From: Endomychus coccineus
Taxonomy: Eukaryota > Arthropoda > Insecta > Coleoptera > Endomychidae
Length of the DNA stretch: 64,000 bases
Assembly: GCA_958510875.1 (NCBI GenBank)
Contig: OY294068.1
Location: forward strand, 191,294,315 to 191,358,314
Direction of reading: 5' to 3'
Shown here: positions 52,410-63,800 of the stretch, piece by piece
Layout of the letters: each line of letters starts with the position of its first letter
Position numbering within the stretch: the stretch's first letter is position 1
The notes under the pieces: model-generated
What the model was told of the DNA's origin: nothing
The model's database searches: none
What the model saw: only the letters and a program-made list of their open reading frames with translations
Position numbers and translations under genes: made by a program

Positions 52410-54290
52410 GTAACCATTAGATTTGATTCATAATCGAAAATCAATACAATTTTCCTTAGTGCAAGCACATCAGGAAATGTTATTTTAGTAGAAGCGCTTT
52501 TGTTTTGTGTGAAGTTTTCCTCAATGTCAAAAATGTCATATAACTGGTAGGTAGCTTATCGTGAACATTATGTAGGAAAGGTATCTTTATTTGGTGCCTT
52601 CAGTACTAACCACTATAACAAAGAGATATCTATTCCGCTATTTAATTACCGTCACTATAAATAAATATTTATTATTAACAATCGCGGATCACACCATAAA
52701 TTTCCGAAAGTCGGTTTTCCTTTTTATCACTCATTTGTCAAATTTATTATCCTTGAAAAATAAAAATAAATTGAATTGTGGTAAAGGATTCTTCAATCAG
52801 TTTTCATAACTTTATGAGCCTTAGTAATCATCAAGGATGTCCTTCAGGAAAGACGAATTTTTATCACGGTGGATATTGGAACAATTATTGAGTCACTATC
52901 ATCCGTTATATTTATTACACAATTATATGTTTTCAATACTATCTTGAAAACGTAGAAGATATCAGTAGAAGAAGTAAAATTTGCATAAAGCTTTCGAACG
53001 GACCAGAAAGTGGGATTTCATTGAACAAGACTATGTCACCAGAATTATATTTAGGGAATGTTGCTGTATCTAGGGATAAAATAAATGTACCAGGGAACAA
53101 ATGAATTTTTGACCGATTTTAAAGTGTTCTCGCATAATTATTTAACAGTGACAACACTGCATACCTCGCGGTCTTGTGTAGAAAATGTAAAATATTCAAG
53201 AAAATTTTTTATATTCTTTGGTTTCGATTTGCCGTTCTAATATCAATAAATAATATCAAAAAAATTACTTTAAATGTTGATAAGGTCTTTTTCTACCAAG
53301 GCACGTAAGCCTACTCTCTTCTTCCCCACACATATAGTTAATTTAATGCACTTAGCGGCGAGCAAATTCATTGTTGATATATGCAATGCAATGTAGAACC
53401 TGCATCTGTGGTTGTTGCCTAGGTGGTTGAGATGCCAGCATTATAGGTTTCCCTTTCTTGTAGTCAAAGTGTATAAAAAAAATTGATTGATGTTCCTTCT
53501 TTGTACACATTTGGTTTTTCTTGCGCTTGAAAACATGTATTATTGAAGTGCATTTACACTTGGGTGGGGGATAAAAGCCACCTAAAGGCTCTCGTCATTC
53601 GACTAAATTGCCCTCCGTAATTTTTGTTTTAAAGGCAAAGGGACAAGTAGACAACACAAACAAACAAAGAACTATGAGACAAAACACAGTTGGTAAATAA
53701 AAATCAAAGGGTTATTCTAATAGTAAAATATTATTGATCATGGTGGTAGTAAAAACATACTTAAGAATTTGCTATAAAATTTTTAAATAAGCAAGTTGGA
53801 AGGGATGTTCCTGGGCGCAGCACTCTCCCTTTGGGCAAGTTATAATTTCCTTGGTTCATTGATCATTCATTTATTTTACTCTTAACTTCTTTGGATAATT
53901 CAGGTCTTGTGTCACATCATTATTTAAATAGTTTTCTAATATGAAGTGCTTCCCATTCAAAATTTATATCATTTTTGAATGCGGTCGACGTATGTGTTCG
54001 TTAGTGTAATGTCAAAATGTACTCAGACTTTACTAATTTATTGATTGCGTATAGCTCTTAAGGGTTTATCTAAGAGTCTCAGGTATAGCTATAATAATTA
54101 GAAGCTCGTTTACCTCCGAAAAATTTCTATGATCGAAGGCTTAAACAGACATTTATAAACAATTGAATCGCGATGCATTAGATTCGCAACTGTCGTTTTC
54201 GTTAGTAAGTGCGTCGTGAGGTTCTCTATTCTATTCTCGAATTATAATTTGTGTTTTATCACATCGGAACAAGTAAATAATGTTAAAACA
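52410..54290. other. Gene-less stretch
   Basis: I find no supported gene. 53130-53650 has a few GC-richer blocks but no family match. 53980-54240 contains several CG dinucleotides and could hold the promoter of the candidate exon that follows. Confidence 0.35.
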
Positions 54291-54302
54291 TTAATATAAA
54301 AT

Positions 54303-54449
54303 ATGAAGCATGAAATCTTTAGTGATCGGGTGATCTTAAAAAATGGAAACCTCAAGGTCGAGACTAAATTGAAGTGCAAAGTGTTAGGTGTATGCAATAA
54401 CGGACATTTTGGTATTTGTGGAAGGAGTAGACTGTTATGGAGAGTCCAT
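54303..54449 (+). CDS. Candidate first coding exon, unknown gene
   Basis: An ATG opens 49 codons that end exactly at a good donor (CCAT|GTGAGT). The reading is MKHEIFSDRVILKNGNLKVE, then TKLKCKVLGVCNNGHFGICG and RSRLLWRVH. The intron would be phase 0. I recognise no family. The downstream exons are not identifiable before the LINE debris at 55.4 kb, and splice-site chance matches are possible in AT-rich DNA. Confidence 0.3.
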
Positions 54450-54639
54450 GTGAGTTCAATTTAGTTGTTAACTGTACAGTAATAATTACTCATAATCAAA
54501 TAAATTCCCAAAGCGTCTAATAACAAGTAATCACATCACAGGTTAAACCACAGATCTCATAAAATGTAATAAAGTTGTAATCATAGAGGTAATAAAATAA
54601 CGTCTAGACACAGAGTAGGCATTTACTCTGATCGCTACT

Positions 54640-54730
54640 TGATACTATACTTTAATAGTATTTTTAGTGGATAAGGGTGATTGTTTCTTATTTATAGTGT
54701 TATAATATATTATTTAATAGTTTAGTTTGA
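54640..54730 (+). repeat. Dispersed repeat R2 copy
   Basis: The copy contains 'taatagtatttttagtggat', 'aagggtgattgtttcttatt' and 'tatagtgttataata'. It is related to the 11.9, 25.6 and 26.9 kb copies. Confidence 0.5.
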
Positions 54731-55425
54731 CTGATAGTGAAAAATTGCTTTTTAATCTGGAAACCGTATTTTCAATTGCACATTAATCCCATTGAAAGAA
54801 TTCATCGTAAGTTTGTTAATTACTTATTGTTTGAAGTAAACATTAATAAAAACGAACGAACAACTATTGTTTGAAATTCATGATAATATATGATATAAAT
54901 ACTCCCACTAGGCGATTTCTAGGGCTGTCAACGCTCTTCCATATTCTGCAGATATTTTTTATTGCAGCTAAAGAAAACTAAAATATAATCTAAATTTTAC
55001 AAATGTTTCTCAAATTTACTTACCAATTTGAATGTATTATTTGAGTTTTTCTTGTTGTATACAGTTTAATGAATATATAAATAAATACCAAGGGCAGAAA
55101 CCCAATATTCTAGAAATATCTATCTTTAAAACATACAAAAACCAATAGTAATATAATATTAAATGACTAGATCGTTACATATAATTCACGACTTCTCAAC
55201 AGTTTTGTGAATAACCTACAACCTAAACCATTGCCTACCCCCATATCCCTCAATTTGTATCCACCTCTGAATTATTTATTTATTTTACTTACACCATCCG
55301 TCAGTTACAACCATTTACAGGATTGGTCTGGAACTCTTATTATTAAAATATATAGATTACAAGTTGAATACACATAAAGACATTGAAAACAATAAACGGA
55401 CAAAATGAAAAATGAAAAAATCGCT
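54731..55425. other. Gene-less AT-rich stretch
   Basis: No supported feature was found. Confidence 0.4.
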
Positions 55426-55428
55426 TAT

Positions 55429-55750
55429 TTACTCATAAATATGCGGTGTGTCAAGATAGGAGTTATCATGACCCGAGTTGCATCTGGGAATAAGATAATT
55501 TAACATCTCAAGAATCACATTACAATCTAGCATTCTGTTAATAATTTTACCTAAAAAAACTATGGAGCTGTGTTGACGCCTAGTGTCAAAACTAACAATA
55601 TTGAATTCAGTTTGAGGAACGTCTACACGAGGATACACTCCATGTAACTGAAAAAACATACACTTCAAATATCTTCTCTGCGCATCTTCAAGCTTATAAA
55701 TATTTTTTGAAAATTGTTTAAAATCTTGGTTACATGACTTTCTGATGCAA
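55429..55750 (-). pseudogene. LINE reverse-transcriptase C-terminus
   Basis: The minus strand encodes IYKLEDAQRRYLKCMFFQLH, then GVYPR, FNIVSFDTRRQHSSIVFLGK and IINRMLDCNVILEMLNYLIP. This is the region after the RT palm in jockey/CR1-type elements ('hE.vQRRFLR.h..h'). It is open to a stop but lacks everything upstream. It is cut at about 55750 by an oppositely oriented LINE. Confidence 0.65.
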
Positions 55751-56818
55751 AAAGCAAAAGCATTTGACATGGTTTCCTCACCCAACACTGTTAAACGCTC
55801 TCGAACAATATGGAGTGAGAGGTATTGTATTGGAGATTTTCAAAAATTACTTACTAGAGAGAAAACAAGTTGTAAAAATAAGAAAAACGTACAGCAACAC
55901 TAATGATATACAGATAGGAGTACTTCAAGGTACGGTTTTTCGACCCCTGTTTTTCATTACTAGATACCCATACAGGCGGCACTATAATATCATGTGCTGA
56001 TACAGTTCCAGTTTTTGAAGACAACACATGGCACACTAAAGGAAAAGGCTCAACATGGCATATCCATAGTTAAAACCTGGCTAGACTTCAACAAACTGTC
56101 TTTAAATGTAGGCAAAACGTCATATATAGCCTTTTCTCTAACAGAAGCAAACAGACCCGATTTCTCTAAATTAAAATTTGAAGACTCAAATCTTGAAATA
56201 AACAGTACTGATAAAACCAAATACCTGGGTATAATTATTGATAAACACCTTAAATGAACAGACTACATTAATAACTTAACAGCAAAACAACGAAGATTTA
56301 TATATAAATTTTATGAGGAAAGTTTATAAATAAAAAATTATTAATCATTCTCTACCAATGGTTAATTGAATCTAACCTAAGATATGGCATTGCTGTATGG
56401 GGTGGTCTTTATAATAATGCCTTACAACCCCTGACCGTCTTTCAAAATTACATTATTAAAATAATACTTCGGAAAAATAAATTATATTCTACAAGCTTAC
56501 TATACAATGAAAAATTTCTGAATATACACTCACTGTATTATCACACATGCTGCATGCTGCATATTCATTTACAAACATCCCCATTTGAAAATTAATCCAT
56601 CACATAAGCATGAAATTCGGTCAAAAGTTAATAATATACTAATAAGCCCCTTTTATCAGAAATATGCTAACCGGAGGTTTATTACGTCAATAGCTCCTAA
56701 AATAAGCAATTCTTTACCTCCAAACATAAAAAAAATAAACAATATTAAAACCTTCCAAAAAAAATGTAAACAGTATATAGGTAAAAACCAAACTAAATAT
56801 TTAAATATCGTATAACTA
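55750..56818 (+). pseudogene. Non-LTR retrotransposon RT, 3' part
   Basis: The plus strand reads KAFDMV, then (after a shift) PHPTLLNALEQYGVRGIVLE, IFKNYLLERKQVVKIRK and QIGVLQGTVFRPLFF. These are RT blocks with LQGTVFRPL in place of VPQGTVLGPL. The Y/FADD catalytic box is reduced to SCADTVP. Then follow LKEKAQHGISIVKTWLDFNK, LSLNVGKTSYIAFSL and TDKTKYLGIIIDKHLK. The C-terminal part includes LRYGIAVWG-like sequence and TSIAPKISNSLPPNIKKINN. Frameshifts, a stop after DKHLK and the lost Asp make it inactive. Confidence 0.75.
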
Positions 56819-57018
56819 CTGTAAATACATGTATTTATTAATCCCACAACAATGTACACCTGAAAGTAAAGCATCATAATTTGTGTTTGCAACTTAATGG
56901 TCTTTAGTTGTAAAATTACTAATGTATATGAAGAGATCCATGAGTTATTTAAAAACCGCTGCTCGCGTGGGTCAGCAAAATGGCTCAAATTTTTTTAAGT
57001 TGATGCACCTTTGAAATA

Positions 57019-57917
57019 CGAGGTGTGGCAATTAAGTTCCGAGACTATAACATCTTTATTTTTTAATTTTGTACACTTTTTCATTTTTCCCCTTCAATAT
57101 ACTGTCCTTCCGCATCCCTACACCGCTTCATGCGAATTTTCCACTGTGCGAAGCAGCGCTGCAGGTCATCTTCCGACAGATTGTTGAGTAGCTGCGCCGA
57201 TTTTTTTTTTACGTCTTCTAATGACTCATGGCGGGTTCCTTTCAAGCAGGATTTGATTTTTGGGAACAGGTAGAAGTCGCAGGGTGCTAAATCCGGCGAA
57301 TATCGTGGGTGCTCCATGACTGTGACCTGGTTTTTGGCCAAATAATCCTTGACAGAGTACGCGTTGTGAGCCGGCGCATTGTCTTGATGGAAAATCCAGG
57401 AGTTCTCTTTCCACATTTCGGGCCTCGTTTTGCGAATCTTTTCTCGGAGCCTTCGCAATGGCCCTTATACTTAATCGACGGTCTTTTCGAACAATCTCGG
57501 TTACTTTTCGAACGTTCAAGTCACTTTCTGAAATCACAGGCCGCCCGTGGCGCTCGTCATCTTCAACATTCTCCCTACCCTCCTGAAAACGTTTGTACCA
57601 CTCAAAAACTCTGGCACGGGATAGGCAATGATCCCCATAAACCGTCTGCAAGTTTTCATAGGTTTCCGTCGCGGACTTTAACAAAAACTTTATATTAACT
57701 CTTTGCTCAATTTTTATATTCAACATTTTTTCGGCGAGTGTAATTTTTTCACGTTTGTTATTTCACGATTACAACAAGACTGTTTATTGTAGCCACTTGA
57801 AAATTTTACCCAAGGTCAAGGGATAAATACAGATTAAAACCACACCCTTTACATTCTTCTCGCTAAGCTGGTTTTAATTTTAAAAAATCACTCTCGGAAC
57901 TTAATTGCCACACCTCG
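57019..57917 (-). mobile_element. Internally deleted DD34D mariner, 899 bp
   Basis: Inverted ends read CGAGGTGTGGCAATTAAG then TTCCGAGA. TA flanks each side (57017-57018 and 57918-57919). The interior encodes two out-of-register transposase parts on the minus strand. It is inserted in the left arm of the foldback element, so it is the younger of the two. Confidence 0.9.
57081..57726 (-). pseudogene. Mariner transposase, central deletion
   Basis: The N-terminal part (from 57726) reads MLNIKIEQRVNIKFLLK, then VYGDHCLSRARVFEWYKRFQ, EGRENVEDDERHGRP and LNVRKVTEIVRKDRRLSIRA. This is the mariner helix-turn-helix region with the usual WYKRFxxGRE..DDxRxGRP signature. The C-terminal part, in another frame, has WIFHQDNAPAHNA and YSPDLAPCDFYLFPKIK, with 34 residues between the second and third Asp. 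The segment with the first catalytic Asp is missing, so the protein is dead. Confidence 0.85.
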
Positions 57918-58849
57918 TAGAGCCCTTTTCCAAAATTTCAGACTTCGAGGGGTCAGGGGTCCCGAGAACGGGTCCTTTTTATGCCGAAATATAGCCCTCT
58001 TTAGCCTATCTTTGATATGCTGGTTCTCAGCGCCCTTTCAACCAAAAAACTTTCGTGGGGCTCATTTTTTCGCAATGTCTTCTAGTACTTACAAAACAAA
58101 ATTCAGATCCGCGAGCTAAATGCCTCCTTCAGCTACCTGTTAAAGTGGAACCCAAATTTCGAAAAATTGACTATCTTCCTAGCTGATGTCAGCAGTCAAA
58201 ATTTTAGTCAAAATATATCTCACCGGTCTCATTTTGTTCGACTGTCCTTGACCTTTCAAATGAGCACTTGTATGTCAAAATTGGTCAACTAGGGCCTAAG
58301 TTACAGCTATTTAAAGAAAGCAGTTTTGCCAAAAAACTCGTTTTTCACCGGCTTGAACTTTTTTCTCTATGAACCGAAATTGATAAAACTTCATAAGAAG
58401 ATAGTATAACTCTTCCGTCACCCAAACAAATTTGGAGCAAAATATTTGATTGCTAGTTGACCAAATTCGAAATGCAAGTGCTCATTTGACAGTTCAAGGA
58501 CAGACAAACAAATGAGACCTGTGAGATATATTTTGACTGTTGGCATCAGCTAGAAGATGGTCAATTTTTCGAAATTTGGGTTCCACTCTAACAGGTCGCT
58601 AAAGGAGGTGTTTAGCTCGGGTCTAAATTTCTTTTTGTAAGTACTAGAAGACATTGGTTTGGTTGAAAGGGCGCTGAGAACCAGCTATCAAAGATAGGCT
58701 AAAAAGGGCCCGTTCTCAAGACCTCCGACCCCTCGAAGTCTGAAATTTTGGAAAAGAGCTCTATTTCCAAGGTGCCTCAACTTAAAAAAAATCCAGTCAA
58801 TTTGCTGACCCACGCATAATCCATGGATCTCTTCATATCTATTCACCAA

Positions 58850-59105
58850 GTTTCACTTCTATATTTTTTTGGTTACGCCTGTTTTTCCAACTACACGAAA
58901 TTTGATTTGCTTAATATTATTATATTCACTACTTTGTCACAAATAGCAAAATAATGCAATAATAAATTGAGCGTTTGGGCCTAGGTGTATATAATTTTAG
59001 CAAAATACCTGTATGGAATGTAAATACTTACTCTATGTATACTATATACTATTGTAATATCGATCATTACTAGAATGTACATTTTTCTATTTTCTATTAA
59101 ATATA
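58850..59105. other. AT-rich spacer
   Basis: No feature was found. Confidence 0.4.
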
Positions 59106-59109
59106 TAAA

Positions 59110-59260
59110 TAGATTATATATAAATTCTCGGGAAATAGGTCACATTAACACTTATGCTTTATATTTTAGTCTTTACGTACGTTTCGGTCTCACGACCATT
59201 ATCAGAAGACTTATTACTTCAATAACCTGATTACTTAGAACTATGTATTTACTTTCGAAC
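59110..59260 (-). repeat. Dispersed repeat R1, minus copy of an inverted pair
   Basis: The copy is nearly identical to the reverse complement of 59645-59795. Its hammerhead-like core at 59169-59212 has CTGATAA, a mutation in the conserved box. Confidence 0.75.
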
Positions 59261-59579
59261 CAGATGTCATGATTTATTAGGTAATAAAAGAAGGTCTCTG
59301 GCCTCTGAGAAATACTTTTGACAATTCTACCTAAAATAAACTTTTAACATTATAAGGACGCAAGTAGGAATTTGCAAGAATATTAATTAATTAAACTAGT
59401 ATAAATATGACTTAGTGTTTGATCGTCAGTCCTATGATTTATAGATTTGGAGTCACGTTTTATGTGAATCATCTCCAGAATTGATCTTTTATAATAATTG
59501 GTTTCCCTAGTTAGTTTATTCTGCTAAATAGTGGATTTTTAATATTACGCTGTAACATTGCTGTGTTATAATTCCGATT

Positions 59580-59815
59580 TCATGTTTCTGTTCGTTTCGG
59601 CGACGTTGGCATTTAAACGAAATTGGTGCGATAAGGACGCTTTGTCTTAATACAATTAGTTCTAAGTAATCAGGTTATTGAAGTAATAAGTCTTCTGATG
59701 ATGGTCGTGAGACCGAAACGTACGTAAAGACTAAAATATAAAGCATAAGTGTTGATGTGACCTATTTCCCGAGAATTCATATATAATTCATACCTGGGTC
59801 AAGAATCTTTATTAT
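59580..59815 (+). repeat. Dispersed repeat R1, plus copy of an inverted pair
   Basis: The copy carries the outer R1 segment ('ggtgcgataaggacgctttg', 'ctaagtaatcaggttatt'), the hammerhead-like core and the 'cataagtgttgatgtgacct' segment, ending 'acctgggtcaagaatcttta'. About 320 bp separates it from its inverted partner. Confidence 0.75.
59689..59732 (+). ncRNA. Hammerhead ribozyme-like motif, best copy
   Basis: The parts, in order, are AGTCTT (stem I), CTGATGA, T, GGTC-GTGA-GACC (stem II), GAAA, CGTACG, TA, AAGACT (stem I). Stem I pairs perfectly over 6 bp. Stem II is a 4-bp stem with a GTGA tetraloop. Stem III would be the self-complementary ACGTACGT, with cleavage predicted after UA at 59726. 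The single T between CTGATGA and stem II is not standard and may weaken activity. Short stem-III hammerheads are known from Penelope-like elements. Confidence 0.55.
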
Positions 59816-60085
59816 ATAAATAGATTAAATCGATTAATGTGAACATGGAATTCCAAATCATAGATGCATACACAAGCCTGGATCTGACTTGAGAAAAGTA
59901 TAATAATTTTAAGGGCTTAATTTTACATATAAACTCACTTTGTTCATAACTCCTATGCTTTGATGTCACAGTATATCCAGTTTTATGTCTCCAATTCAAC
60001 TACACCATGTAAACTATAGATATGGAATTCATTATATTATACATTCCTTCGAGAAGTTAAAAAACACAAATATGAACAAAACACA

Positions 60086-60091
60086 TTTATT
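60086..60091 (-). promoter_or_regulatory. Candidate polyadenylation signal for neurobeachin
   Basis: AATAAA on the minus strand, about 780 nt after the stop codon at 60872. The 3' UTR extent is inferred. Confidence 0.3.
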
Positions 60092-60499
60092 ACTTATATT
60101 TATATGGTGTATACAAATCATGAATATTTCGGTATTGCTAACATCAAACATACATAATTTTCTTACATAAGTACATTTCTTTTTAAGTAACAAAATAATA
60201 CATAATTATTAAATATTTTAAGTAATAATACACATCAATCAATAGCGATTCTTTAAAAACAACCTTATCTATTTACAAGTTTGATTTATCTGGACAGATT
60301 TGCAATATATAATACACATGCTGGAGGGAATGTTTCTTAGAGTCACTGCATGTTTATCAACTAACTTGGTCGGTTGATAAACATTCTGTGCTATAAATGA
60401 ATGCCATAAGAGGCTTAACAACAACTTGCTGGGTTGGATGTGCAAGCCTTAAGCAGGATGTGCTTAATCAATATCTTATAAAAACCAGCAAACTTTCAA

Positions 60500-60723
60500 T
60501 AACTGACAACCCTACAAACTACAACCAAGAAAATTGAGGCACCATATAAAGGTGGCCTAATTGATCTTATTAAATATAATTCAAAATCACACAGTTTTTA
60601 TCAAGAGGGAAGTCAATATCTAATTATTAAAGAGAATCCTCTCTATAAAAATTGGTTTAAATACAATATCATTTCAACTATTCCTTCGATACAACCTAAA
60701 AAATTATATTGGTCTAAAATTTA
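60500..60723 (+). other. Unassigned open frame of about 73 codons
   Basis: It has no start codon and reads APYKGGLIDLIKYNSKSHSF, then YQEGSQYLIIKENPLYKNWF and KYNIISTIPSIQPKKLYWSK I. It is antisense to the inferred 3' UTR of the neurobeachin gene. It may be an exon or a retroelement scrap. No family is recognised. Confidence 0.25.
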
Positions 60724-60871
60724 AGTACTTGATGTATTGCACAAAGTAAATTAATAGCTACAAATAATAGTCGCTCGATTCTAAGTAATAATTAAGTAAG
60801 TATAATGAAATATGACGTTAAAATTATTAAGTATACTCTGTTCCATTACGAAGCGCATTCATTTCTACGTA

Positions 60872-63800
60872 TTAGTAACGTTGTTGAAACTCATGGTGCC
60901 ATCTATTGAAGTCAATGTGAAATACCACAATTGATCCTAAAGCTAGACCGGCTAGCAGAAACCTGCAATAAAATTTATATTATTGAACAGGGAACTACGA
61001 TAAATGTTGATTTTGGATACCTCGGCCTATATGTATGTTGAAAACAGTAACTGTTAAATTGCTAAAATATAGAATTTCCTATATAGTGAACTTGAGGTAC
61101 CAAGCAACTGACACAGATGGCGCTGGATCCTCATTACTTGCCAATCTACACTAACGAACTTCCAGCAATGGTAGGTTGGAAAATGAAATTTTTTTTCAAC
61201 CAGGTCGTTTGCCGAACGTTAGCCGAGTATTGCCGTGCATTTTTTTTCGTTTGCCGAGGTTTTCCCGAGGAGAAAACTCAAATTTTCCAATCGGGTGTCC
61301 AAATCACCCCAACGTAGGGAAATGTGGCATAAAACGTTATTGTTATAGGAAAAAAACCTATATAAATCGTTTGCCGGATGTTAGCCGAGTTCAATGATAT
61401 AAGAATAATGAAAACATATTCCCAATTAAATTGGAAAATAGAAAAATAAAAATATACTGTATTCCGCATTTCACTGGTTCCCTGTTTCAAAACTATTATT
61501 TTTATATGGAAAGACGCGTTTTTCTAATGAAATTTTTATTTTTCTATTTTCCAATTTAATTGGGAATATTTTTTCATTATTCTTATATCATTGATCTCTT
61601 CTAACCTCCGGCAAACGATTTATATAGGTTTTTTCTATAATAATAACGTTTTATGCCACATTTCCCTACTTTGGGGTCATTTGAACACCCGATTGGAAAA
61701 TTTGAGTTTTCTCCACGGGAAAACCTCGGCAAACGAAAAAAAATGTACGGCAATACTCTGCTAACGTTCGGCAAACGACCTGGTCGAAAAAAAATTTCAT
61801 TTTCCAACCTACCATTGCTGGAAGTTCGTTAGTCCAATCTACTAATTGGTGAATGAATGATTTTGTGTAGCAGTCGCAGTCTGAGAGTGTTCGAAGCCAA
61901 TTATGTACTGGCGCTATTTTACGAAGTTTGTTTTTCAAATGGAATTAGATACTCATTCAGATTATGGATATTTTTGGGCAATTGTATGATTAACAAGGAT
62001 AAGTTTTCACAGAGAATAAATCGAATTATGTGAATATAACACACTTCTATAAATATTAATAATATTAAAATGTAAATTTGCGTTCTATTAAAATTTATCA
62101 TTCAATCTGAATGAATTTAGACCTAGAGAATGTCGAAATTATAGAATTAATTAATTCGTGTTATTTCCTGTAGCATAAAATCTAAGATTCTCATTCACAT
62201 GCGTTTATAGTTCAGGCAATAAGCCCGGAAAAAGACCATAATAAAAAAAAAGAACATAGTAAGCTAGAATTTCAATTCAAGGGGTCGACTTTCCTACCCC
62301 CTCAAAACGGGGTTTCAACCCCTCAGAGGAGCATTCTTATAAAAACAGTCCAAAATTAATGAATTAAGATCTGAAAATGACCCCTGGTATGTTTTCTGGG
62401 TCGTTTATCGCGATTCCGCAGTTAGTTTTCTCGGAAAACTCCCTCCAGATGGGAAATTTGGGATTTTCCATCTGGAGAGAGTTTTTTGGGAAAAATAACA
62501 GCGGAATCGTGGTCAACGACCCAAAAAACCTATCATGGGTCATTTTTGTATTAAAGTTATACTTTATATACATAGCCGTCTCAGGAAAATCTCAAATTTC
62601 CCGAATTTTCCATCTGGAGAGTTTTTTGGGAAAAATAACAGCGGATTCGTGATCAACGACTCAAGAAACTTACTAGAGGTCATTTTTGCCACAAAATTAT
62701 AACTTATATATTATATATATATTTTCCAAATTTCCCATCTGGAGGGAGTTTTCCGAGAAAACTAACTGCGAAATCGTGATCAGCGACCCAAAAAACATAC
62801 TGGGGTCATTTTCGGCTCCTAATTCATTAATTTTCTAAACTTTTGGATACATTTTATAAGAATGCTCCTCTGAGGGGTTGAAACCCCGTTTTGGGGAGGT
62901 AGAAAGGTCGACCCCCGCGGTCTTGATAGTCATGAATGATCTATGGGGTATTAGGAACAAAATGCAAAAAAAAATGAAATTCTAGCTCACTATATTTTTT
63001 TTTTCCTGATTCTTTGCCTATTACTTTTATGTTAAAAATAATCTAACTTTAGAATTTCGGCGTTAACTATGTAAGTTTATTCAAACTGGATAGTATAATG
63101 TGAATAAAATAAAAAATTTACGTTTTGATAAATAATGGGTGTTCTTTAAGCATGAACGTTAAATTGAAGTAAAACATACAATTAGACCAAAGAACAGATC
63201 TTGAGCCATTTATTGTTTGAATATTATTTCGGACATATAACCTTCGATCTGACTAATATAGCGCATCTTGGTGGTTCAATTTTCTTTTTAATATTGGTCG
63301 TCTGATTTCGTCAATAATACCCACAATGATGGCCTCCAAATGTTTCAACATATTGCTGATTTATCTGTATACACCAGAGACTTCGCAGAAAATGTTTAAG
63401 AGGCATCAAGTCACAGGATCGTGGTGGCCAATTATCATGTCCATTTTGCGAAATACGAAGTTGAGTTATTGACTAGTTTAACACATTTTGAAAACGGATT
63501 CCTGGTAATGTGTTCGTTGGGACCATCATTTAATAAAGTATTTACCGAATTGTGATAATCCTCTTTTTCCTCACTCCTCAGTACTTTTTAGTGGACAAGG
63601 GTGATTATTTCTTATCAATACTGATATACCCATTCTGCTACCACAACGTATTACATGATATTTAATTATTTCTTTGAGTATACTACTGTGTTTTAGGTTG
63701 ATCTTAAATTCTAATTAATTAAAGTCTACATTTACTCACTTTTGATCATGTGATAGAGCAAGAGATCTTATGCTACTATCACAAGCTGGAAAGGCATACA

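Larger units (their letters stand above)
56926..58838. mobile_element. Foldback element of about 1 kb, split by a mariner
   Basis: Removing the mariner at 57019-57917 leaves about 1012 bp that folds back on itself. The left arm begins ATATGAAGAGATCCATG and includes 'gcgtgggtcagcaaa', 'caaaatttcagacttcgagg' and 'gctggttctcagcgcccttt'. The right arm repeats these in reverse complement and ends CATGGATCTCTTCATAT. The arms meet around a 165-bp centre between 'ggtcaactag' (about 58288) and 'ctagttgacc' (about 58453). No protein is encoded. The arms differ by small indels. Confidence 0.85.

Noticed and set aside
61117..61938. Mirror-image open frames (MENEIFF... on both strands)
   Set aside because: They arise because the foldback arms are inverted copies. 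They do not resemble any protein family.
62364..62652. Open frames in the second foldback element
   Set aside because: Produced by internal repeats of a non-coding palindrome.
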